Part shown: positions 56,872-64,000 of the stretch, in pieces
How the letters are laid out: the number at the start of each line of letters is the position of its first letter
How positions within the stretch are numbered: the stretch's first letter is position 1
From: Bryum argenteum
Lineage: Eukaryota > Streptophyta > Bryopsida > Bryales > Bryaceae
Reading direction: 5' to 3'
DNA: 64,000 bases
NCBI GenBank assembly: GCA_037043015.1
Contig: CM073321.1
Span: forward strand, 11,044,001-11,108,000
The notes under the pieces: generated by a model
Seen by the model: the letters and a program-made list of their open reading frames with translations, nothing else
The model's database searches: none
What the model was told of the DNA's origin: nothing
Translations under genes and position numbers: made by a program

Positions 56872-58362
56872 TCACACATCCCTTTCCAAAGGATGCCCGA
56901 ACACCGTGGTGAGCCAAGAGGACCCCGGGAGTGACGTCCCGGGCTTGGCAAGACACAAGGTGAAGTGACCAAGGGGAGTCCCGAGCAAACAACACGCAAT
57001 GGCGTCGTGTACGAGACGAACTTGGTGATGTGCTTTACATGGTTGGAAACCTTGTTCAAGCACGCACCCATAGGTCCAAAGAACGCGCGATTTGGAGTTG
57101 TGAGTCATGAGATATGGCTCTCCAAAGTTGGAGCGCGTTCCGGGACACTCCGGGACTTGGGAGTGTTACCTTTCGGGACTCAAAATGTCGCCGTTCTTGG
57201 ATGGCGGCATGTTGCATGTCTTTGGAAAGCTCTGGACAAGAGCTTCTCAAAATGCTAAGGCTCGTGAGGAGGAAAGCAATGCTTTGGGAGATAAGGCTCT
57301 CCAAAGCATCGGGACTTCGGGACTCCGGGACTGCTGCCTCCCGGGACTCCCGAATGTTCAGAGGAGCATAGCTCTCACATGGAAGCTCCGATTGGGACAA
57401 ATGAGGAGTCCATCGGCATCAACTCAAAGAGTAGATGTCGAAAATGGGCTTGCACGTCCCATTTGGATAACTGAGCTACAAGTTAGCCCGAGAAGAAGAT
57501 AAGGCCCGTTTTTGAGATTAAGGCAAAAACGGGTGGTCTTCCAAAACAAAAGTGTGTCACGGAAGGCCCCTCAACACAAGAGGGGGGGGGCCTACCGAAG
57601 ACTCCAGAGAGTACTATGAGGAGGGGTGGTCTCCCTCCTCACTTGCACATGGTGCCTTGAGGAGCCGGGGTGGTTCCAAGGGGTGAGGCTTGGGATGGGG
57701 CCTCACTCCCGCACCTTGTGGAAAGTAGAGAGTGCTTTGGAGCATCTCTAAACATGGGGTTGGGAAGTGTCCCTCTCCAAGTTAGTCCCCGTGATAAGTA
57801 GTGCCGGTTCCCGGGAGTAACCGGGAATGGCTCTAAAGGGTGAGGCATGCAAAGGAAGCCTCACTTCCACACCTTGGGCATTGTGGGATGCTCTTGAGCA
57901 TCCCGCAACATTGGGTTGGAAAGAGACCCGCTCCAAACTAGTTCCCGGGAAAACAAGTGCCGGATTCCGGGAGGATTTCCGGCAAAGTCCCGAATGGGGT
58001 GAGAAACAAGAGTGCAAGGGGACTAGTGGGAAGTTGGACAATAGATAAGGGCGGTTAGCTCCGGGGGTGATTAGTAGCACCCTTGGGAGCTTGGACATTT
58101 GTGGAAGGCCGCCCCGTGCCACCAAGTGGCATGCCCATGTGTTGGTGGGAGTTCCGGATAATGAGTATCCGGTCATGAATTATGGAGTCAAGGTGGGTTG
58201 GACACCTTGACTTAGAATGGTGCTAACATTGTGTATGTGGGCACATGCAACTGTTAGCAAAGTCGTGGCCGGTTGCTACCAACTAAGAGAGCCGGGATTC
58301 CGCTACCAAGTAAGGCTCACTAAGAAAAATAAAAATGAGTTGGAGTAATTAGGGTCGCGACA
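56872..58362 (-). mobile_element. solo LTR G2 (inverted relative to G1)
   Basis: 1,491 bp. Read on the minus strand it runs TGTCGCGACCCTAATTACTCC-like (from 58362) to GGATGTGTGA (56872) and matches G1 along its length with indels. The flanks CAAGC (56867-56871) and CAAAC (58363-58367) form a target duplication with one mismatch. The terminal CA is mutated, so it is older or more decayed than G1. It is nested inside insertion E. Confidence 0.88.
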
Positions 58363-58807
58363 CAAACACAGTACGTGACCGGAATACGTGTAGACGTCCT
58401 CTAGCCGGATTCGGAGCTCTTGGAGTTTGTCATTGTAGTAAGTGTAATAGAGTAACCAGGACGGCCTGCGTGACCTGCTAATTCGGACGGCTAGGACGGA
58501 TTAGTTGTGAGGACGTAATGTGTGCCTAGGTGTGTGTTTGTATGGGAAGAGTCTAAGTGTGGAATTTTCTGCCATAGTAAATATAAGGGAAAGATTCTTT
58601 GTGCATCCCCTCTTGCATAGGGATACCCTTGCCGTCCAAGGTTAAAACATAAGTTGTGTATAGAAACGTTTGGTGCTTGGTTGTTTTAGCACTACTTTAT
58701 CCTGGTCACTTCACAGAATCCCTGGAACGATACACGAGTCACCTAAACACGGGTATGACACTAATAAACGTGTAAGGGAAGACAAAGTGAAGTCATGGCA
58801 TCCGACA
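58363..58807 (+). other. right end of insertion E
   Basis: No coding. It contains CACTTCACAGAATCCCTGGA and the terminal GGCATCCGACA, both comparable to the end of the D 5' LTR, followed by the duplication GCCGT. Confidence 0.65.
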
Positions 58808-58812
58808 GCCGT

Positions 58813-58946
58813 TCCGGTCGAACAACGCTAGTATCGATTGAATCCATAGTACCCATTGATGGTGAAAGAGGAGATAGATCGATTGCTGGAGGCAGGATTC
58901 ATCTATTCAGTCAACAACTCGAAGTGGGTTTCTCCAATAGTGGTTG
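58813..58946 (+). pseudogene. element D RT, middle piece
   Basis: Between insertions E and F. The frame reads VPVEQR, stop, YRLNP, stop, then LMVKEEIDRLLEAGFIYSVN and WVSPIVVV. These are the standard RT blocks that follow the HEIDL start at 53820 and precede PKK at 60753. Two TAG stops (near 58826 and 58844) are in frame. Confidence 0.85.
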
Positions 58947-60746
58947 TGTGAGCCTAAATCCCGGTGACCCGGTTTTTAAGCCACAAGTTTGGCCGTGGGG
59001 GTGGGTGCAAGTAAAACGACCTTCCAAGCAATGGACACCAAACTTCATACATACATGCAATTTCTAGTTTGGATTCACAAGGAGACACAACCATTCACTC
59101 AAGTCTCCATTTAATGCAAAACAAGTAGCTCCAGCAGTAAATTGAGTCCGCCAAGCCTCCCTAGGAGGTTCAAATAACCCTCATTCGACCACCCAGGGCC
59201 TAGGGCTCAATTATGGGCACAAAATGACCAAAAGGAACACTTAAGGCCTCTAAAACACATATGGACTAAGAGGTCCAGCACACAATTTAGGGCTAAAAAG
59301 GGGTTGCAAATCACATCAAAGCACCTTCTACCTCAAGCCTAAGCACCCAATCAACATATGAGTGCTAACAATCAACTAAACATGCAATTCTACACCACTA
59401 CACAATTTTAGGGTTAATTGGAGAATTTTGGGCGGCGCTTCACATGTTCCCCACACGAATTCAAATCGTGACACAAGACAATCAAACCAAAGATACACAA
59501 GCAAGAAAACATACATTCATACATGAAACTATAACACAACATCACCAAATCAAGCTGCAACCCAAACATGTTTTTGGGCAACAAATTGCCATTTTCCAAA
59601 GCATTCATGCATCTAACCCCACTAGGGTCGTTGCACACACAATCTAGCTACTCAAGAGTGTCACAATCACATCAAAGGAGGATGAAATGGGGCTTCCCTC
59701 AATCTGCCGCCACCAGTAAGGTCCCTTCGGTAGAACGACGATTTCTCCCTCGTCCTTGCTCCAATGGGGGCGAGCTTGGTCCCATTAGAAAACAAAACTC
59801 AACAATGCTCCTGGATGTCTATGGCACGCCCCCCAATTCTTTGCCAATTGTGAGATCTCGTCCTTCAAAGCCGACCCTTCAACTCTGCCGTCACCAGTAA
59901 GGGTACTTTGGTAGAATCGCGATTTCTCCCTCGTCCTTGCTCCAATGAGGGCAAGCTTGGTCTTGTTGGAATGAAATCTCAACAACGCTCCTAAATCTCT
60001 AAGGCACGCCTCCCAATTCTTTGTGAATCGTGAGATCTCGTCCTTCAAAGTCGGCCCCTCAACTCTGCCGTCACCAGTAAGGGTACTTTGGTAGAATCGC
60101 GATTTCTTCCTTGTCCTTGCTCCAATGAGGGCAAGCTTGGTCTTGTTGGAAAGAAAACTCAACAACGCTCCTAGATCTCTAAGGCAAGCCTCCCAATTCT
60201 TCGTCAATCGTGAGATCTCGTCCTTCAAAGTCGGCAGCCACTCCCAAGTTGAAAACTCCAACCCTTCTATCTTCTCCTCCAACCTACCCACACTCACACC
60301 CACATGCAACGAATCCACACATCCTACTTGCAAGTTTTTTTGTGTTAGATCACCCAACTCTATGTTGCATAGCTACAACCTAAGAAAACTTTCACACACA
60401 CACACCCTCTTTTCCCACACATGGGAGAGAGAGAGAGACACACACTCTCTCCAACCCTAGCCCAACGGTAGGGAGAAAACCAACTCCACTACATCCATCC
60501 AACATTTCATCCACCGGTCTTCTAACCCCTTTTCCACTTTCTAACTTTTTAGAACTAAAACCATTGAGGATTTTGATTCTAACAAGTCCGGATTAGCGAG
60601 ATAAGACTCCAAGACTTTCTACTATATGCCGAGGTTTGAAACTAAAAGGGTAAAACATAAGAATAAGCATTATATAACGCGCGTAAATAATCAAAACCTT
60701 GCGGGAAGGGTTTTCCCGCCGAGGTGAACCATCTCAAGGGTTCACA
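58947..60746. mobile_element. solo LTR F
   Basis: 1,800 bp, TGTGAGCCTAAATCCCGG...AGGGTTCACA with 5-bp inverted ends TGTGA/TCACA. Perfect duplication GGTTG (58942-58946 and 60747-60751) inside the RT codons for VVVPKK. No pol or gag. It contains three 180-bp tandem repeats and short CA/GA microsatellites (60396-60450). Orientation is unknown. Confidence 0.88.
59699..60240 (-). repeat. three 180-bp tandem repeats, open on the minus strand
   Basis: Units start at about 59700, 59880 and 60060, each with CTCTGCCGTCACCAGTAAGG and CGATTTCT(C/T)CCTCGTCCTTG landmarks. The period of 180 is a multiple of three. A minus-strand frame (60357-59785, 190 codons) passes through, giving a repeated 60-residue unit with NWEACLRDLGALL and KTKLALIGARTR blocks. 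Whether it is expressed is unknown. Confidence 0.85.
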
Positions 60747-60751
60747 GGTTG

Positions 60752-61330
60752 TCCCGAAGAAAACCTGAGCAGATGGGAAGGTGAAGATCCGGGTCTGCCA
60801 GGACTTACGGAAGCTCAATGCGGCTACCAAGAAGGATTACTACCCCCTACCCTTCACCGATGTCATCGTTGATCACGTAGCCGGTCGGAAACTTTATAGT
60901 TTCCTCGACAGGTTCTCCGGTTACAACCAGGTATCCATCCGGGCAAGCGACCAGCTAAAGACAACCATTATGACGGAATGGGGTACCTACGCGTTCAACC
61001 GGATGCCCTTCGGCCTTTGCAACGCTCGGGGCACATTCCAGAGGTTGATAACCGACATCTTTAAGGATTTCCTACTACAATTTTTGAAAGTCGTCATTGA
61101 TGACTTCGCCGTATTTGGAGACCGGAAAAACCACCTCTCCCACCTCTGCCAAACTTTCTAGCGCTGCAGCGAAACGAACTCCAAACTACACCCGTTAAAT
61201 GTTTTTCGGCCTGGAAACCGGATTGCTGTTGGGTCACGTTGTTAGTCGGCAAGGTTTGCAGGTGGATACGGACAAAGTCAAGGTGATCCTAACCTTGTCC
61301 CCACCACGAACGGTTTGAGAAGTTCGAGGA
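60752..61330 (+). pseudogene. element D RT, catalytic part
   Basis: Resumes with PKK, a TGA, then VKIRVCQDLRKLNAATKKDY, FSGYNQVSIRASDQLKTT, RMPFGLCNARGTFQRL and the catalytic box VVIDDFAVFG. Both active-site Asp are present, though Ile-Asp-Asp replaces the usual Leu-Asp-Asp. TAG at 61159-61161 and a frameshift at about 61195 follow; GLETGLLLGHVVSRQGLQVD lies in the next frame. Confidence 0.88.
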
Positions 61331-61940
61331 TTCCTCGGCTGTGTAGGGTACTAGTGGAGGTTCATCGACAGCTACGTGCGGAGAGCATCTCCGCTGACCG
61401 AGTTGCTGAAGAATAACGAGCCTTTTGTGTGGACGTCCAAACGTCAGGCTGCGTTTGAGGACGTGAAGAAGCGATCGGTCAGCGCTCCAATTCTGTCCCC
61501 ACCGGATTGCAAGAAGGAGTTGAATGTGACCATCGACGCATCGGAATGGTGCCTCGGAGCCATTTTATAGCAAGCCGACGAGGAAAGGAGAGAAAACCGG
61601 ATTTACTTTGCAAGTCGCCTGATGAGCTCCGCGGAACGCAATTACACCACCACGGAGAGAGAAGCATTGGCATTGGTGTACTCCTGCAAGAAATTTCGGC
61701 ACTACCTTCTAGGCTACAAAGTTGTTTTCCACACGGATCACGACTCCCTGAAGTACCTCGTGAACAAGGCTGATCTATCCTGGAGAATTGCAAGATGGAT
61801 CCTGCTTCTCCAAGAGTTCGACTATGAGGTGAAGGTCAAGTCCAGGAAAGCGAATCCCAATGCAGACTACCTCTCACGGGTGCGCGGAAACAAAGCTTTT
61901 GAGGATGTGCCCTGTCTTTTTCCGGATGAGTTTACATAAG
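61331..61940 (+). pseudogene. element D RNase H
   Basis: FLGCVGY and FIDSYVRRASPLTELLKN lead into NVTIDASEWCLGAIL, TAG (61568-61570), then YFASRLMSSAERNYTTTERE, FHTDHDSLKYLVNKADLSWR and ANPNADYLSRV. All expected acidic residues of the gypsy RNase H are visible. Stops near 61317 and 61350 also interrupt it. Confidence 0.85.
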
Positions 61941-63310
61941 GGAAACCGATTCCCTCAACAGGAGTATTCCACATCAAACAAGCATCTGCGTCAGATTACG
62001 AAGAGGTCAGGGACTTTTTGAATACAGGGGAGTATCCAAAAGGCATGTTGAGGGACCAGAAAAGCGTGTTTCAGTACAAAACGGCACCATACACCGTGCT
62101 GTTCGGAATCCCCTTCCGGATGGGGCTAGATGATGTCATCCGACGCTGCTTGGATCCCGACGATTGCAAACCGGTGATGGAGGCGGTTCATGCAGGTGAT
62201 TCGGGAGGACATTTTGCAGCAGTGAGTACAGTGAACCGGATAAAGAGTTATTGGTGGCCCTACATCATTCGGGACGTGAAGAAGTATGTCCGGAGTTGCA
62301 ACCAATGCCAGAGAACGGGTGCGCCTCAGGTCAGGAATCACTGGCCGCTGACCCCCATCATTCCCTTAGCCCCTTTTGTAAAATGGGGGATTGATTTCAG
62401 CGGGCCAGTTAATCTGGTCAGTAGCGACCGGAAGAGGTGCATCATCCTAGCCACGGATTATGCGACCAAATGGGTGGAAGCACGGGCTATAAGAAGGAAT
62501 GACGCACGTATTGCAGCCCGGTTTCTATTCGAGGAGATTATGATGCTTTTCGGGTACCCCTGGAATTGGTGAGTGATCGCGGTAAGCACTTCATCAATGA
62601 CATTGTGGAGGATCTGACGAACCGATACGCCATCAAACACCGGAAGACCACTCCGTATAATCCAAAAGCTGACGGTCTTACGGGAAGATCGAATGGCATC
62701 ATCGGCAAAATTTTAGGCAAAATGGTGACGGCACACAAGACGAATTGGGACCGAAAACTGCCATCTGCCGTGCACGCGTACAACACCTCGGAGAAAACTA
62801 CGACCGGTAAGACTCCATTTTTTATTGGTGTTTGGACAGGAATGCATCCACGGCATAGAGCTCAACATTGAATGCCACCGAGTCATGGCCATCCGGATGG
62901 GGAAACGAGTGGAGGATGACACTCCCCAATTGATGGCTATCAACGATATGGAGGAGTTGCGGGAGGAGGCCATTGAGAAGAACTGGATAGAGCAAGAAAA
63001 GAGGAAGGTGATCTTTGTCAAACGCCTTCCACAAGAGCACGGAATCCGGACAGAGACGCTAGTCCTACTGTACGAGAGCCGGTTCATGGATTTCTCCGGA
63101 AAACTTCATACCCGGTGGATTGGGCCTTACAAGGTCACGGAAATCTTTGCACATGGATTGCTGCAATTGCAGGATTTGCAAGGTAATACTTTACCAACTC
63201 GGACAAATGGGTCCCGTGTTAAGAGGTACCACCCAGAGTCAGTCTCACAGTTAGAATCCAATTCCAGAGGATGCCTCGGCGGACGATTCCAGTTAAACTA
63301 TATACTGTAA
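61941..63310 (+). pseudogene. element D integrase (catalytic Glu lost)
   Basis: HHCC domain complete (HAGDSGGHF ... CNQCQRTG). Core: GIDFSGP with the first Asp. A one-base change at about 62565 shifts frame before SDRGKHF (second Asp). The block that should carry the catalytic Glu reads KADGLTGRSNG, so Glu is replaced. A further frameshift near 62830 precedes the C-terminal module (RWIGPYKVTEIFAHGLLQLQ ... SRVKRYHPES). The stop is TAA at 63308-63310. Confidence 0.88.
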
Positions 63311-63955
63311 GGACGAATGTGTTCGAGAGGATGCTCACATTTAAGAGAGGGTTAATGTCAAACCCTGTTCTCCAATTTTTTAATTTTTATTGCGTGTTTA
63401 GGGTTAAAATGTTAGTATTAGCGTTTGGGAATAAAGACCGGATAGTTAAAACCGGTTCGTAGATAGCATTCTAATTTTGTCGTTCATCCGGTTGGCCTTA
63501 GTAGATTCTAGAGCTTACTGGAGTGTCTTGGTCTCATCCGGTTTACCTTGGGAATTCCGGGTGACCTGGTTTTTCTACCGGGATGGTCATCGGGGCGACC
63601 GGTAGACCCAATGAAATGGCCGGATATTTTGCGCGTACCCGCTAGTATTACCGGCGGCTCACTCGTGCCCGGAACAAGGACCGGTGTACCTCTCGAGGCC
63701 GGAGTAATGATGTCTCGGGGGGAGGTTTCTGGATTAAGGCTTTTAAGCGCTGCCGCCACCATTCTTGGCCATTCCAACTTCAATTCGCGCATTCTCTGTG
63801 CTCATACATTGCCGCGCGCTCAGCAAGTCGGAGGAGAGTGTCAATCAGCGAGTCCAGTTAGGGTTCCGGGAGATAGGATTTTCACCGAAAGGAGTCCGGA
63901 AACGCAGGGTTTGGCAAGCGACTCCAAACGCCGAAAGAGAAGTAGCATCAGCGCC
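63311..63955 (+). other. element D region after integrase, with promoter-like box
   Basis: No convincing gene. The sequence just after the stop (CATTTAAGAGAGG...TTAATGTCAA) resembles the left part of insertion E. GGCTTTTAAGCGC (63738-63750) is TATA-like and is followed by a leader of about 200 bp. TGTAAGGACG at 63305 could be the first bases of the 3' LTR if D has a long ORF-bearing LTR. Confidence 0.45.
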
Positions 63956-64000
63956 ATGACGAGAAAGAGGGACGCGGAGCTATGGCGAGTGGGGAAGCCG
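63956..64000 (+). CDS. possible start of element D ORF2 (partial at window edge)
   Basis: GCGCCATGACGAG gives an ATG about 210 bp after the TATA-like box, the layout seen in C and E. Only 15 codons (MTRKRDAELWRVGKP) are in the window, so this rests on position alone. Confidence 0.35.
   Translation, partial: MTRKRDAELWRVGKP

Larger units (their letters stand above)
53844..58807 (+). mobile_element. insertion E: LTR-type element with ORF2 but no gag-pol
   Basis: TGTTGGATCC...GCATCCGACA with inverted ends TGTTGG/CCGACA and a perfect duplication GCCGT (53839-53843 and 58808-58812). Without nested G2 it is about 3.47 kb. It has a TATA box, leader and ORF2, but no gag or pol and no internal LTR pair that I can see. 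The right 100 bp resembles the end of the D 5' LTR, and the left 150 bp weakly resembles the D sequence right after the integrase stop. This fits a solo LTR of a related element whose long LTR includes ORF2. A non-autonomous derivative is the alternative. Confidence 0.75.
48881..64000 (+). mobile_element. element D: Athila-like Ty3/gypsy retrotransposon, broken by nested insertions
   Basis: Order: LTR end, GGCGCC-type primer site, gag, protease, RT, RNase H, integrase, spacer, start of a probable ORF2 at the window edge. Three insertions with 5-bp duplications split it: G1 (GCGGT), E (GCCGT) and F (GGTTG). Removing them restores a continuous gag-pol order, which confirms D as the host. The element is full of stops and its protease and integrase active sites are altered, so it is old. 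Its 5' LTR is truncated or obscured by H2; its 3' end lies outside the window. Confidence 0.85.

Noticed and set aside
60396..60450. CA/GA microsatellite as a regulatory element
   Set aside because: Simple short repeat inside solo LTR F with nothing else to support a role.

Overview
This window looks like transposon-packed, probably heterochromatic nuclear DNA of a land plant. The evidence is several Ty3/gypsy LTR retrotransposons of the plant non-chromovirus (Tat/Athila-like) type, GT-AG introns, a plant B3-domain fragment, and a transposase-like gene of the DUF7869 type that I associate mainly with ferns and other non-seed plants. A fern or other non-seed plant is my best guess, with low to moderate confidence. 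I see no intact host gene and no rRNA, tRNA or CRISPR locus. Nearly every coding region carries stops or frameshifts.

Layout. 1-3998: AT-rich non-coding DNA with a GA-rich minisatellite, a possible LTR fragment near 1016, and an unidentified intron-containing gene remnant (2692-3592). 3999-7552: element A, a doubly truncated Tat-like pol plus the start of an extra ORF. 7553-17173: element B, a full-length Tat-like element with two 820-bp LTRs, gag, pol and a long third ORF (ORF2) between integrase and 3' LTR. 17174-18606: a broken multi-exon gene resembling N4/N6 DNA methylases. 19716-32294: element C, full length, with ~655-bp LTRs, a one-mismatch 5-bp target-site duplication (TSD) and a very long ORF2. 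C sits inside a minus-strand gene with an FCP1/HAD-like domain (32295-33076, tail at 19665-19710). 33077-37250: the rest of that minus-strand unit (H1). 37250-44010: AT-rich repeats, including an ~0.8-kb satellite interrupted by a segment with a B3-domain fragment. 44028-48700: a mirror-image unit (H2) encoding a degenerate DUF7869-type transposase, preceded by an array of AGCTCGAGTCGAGCT palindromes. About 48880-64000: element D, an Athila-like element broken by solo LTR G1 (50722-52040) in gag, insertion E (53844-58807) and solo LTR F (58947-60746) in reverse transcriptase. E itself contains solo LTR G2 (56872-58362, opposite orientation to G1).

How the parts relate. A, B, C, E and probably D share an ORF2 layout: a promoter-like box, a pyrimidine-rich leader, then a globular domain, a disordered stretch and a coiled coil where visible. 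In B the last part of ORF2 contains a finger resembling zf-XS, the zinc finger of the plant RNA-silencing factor SGS3. H1 and H2 share 5' sequence in opposite orientations but carry different cargo, as expected for a transposon family that swaps or captures genes. TSDs give an order of events: D is older than E, F and G1; E is older than G2; the FCP1-like gene is older than C.
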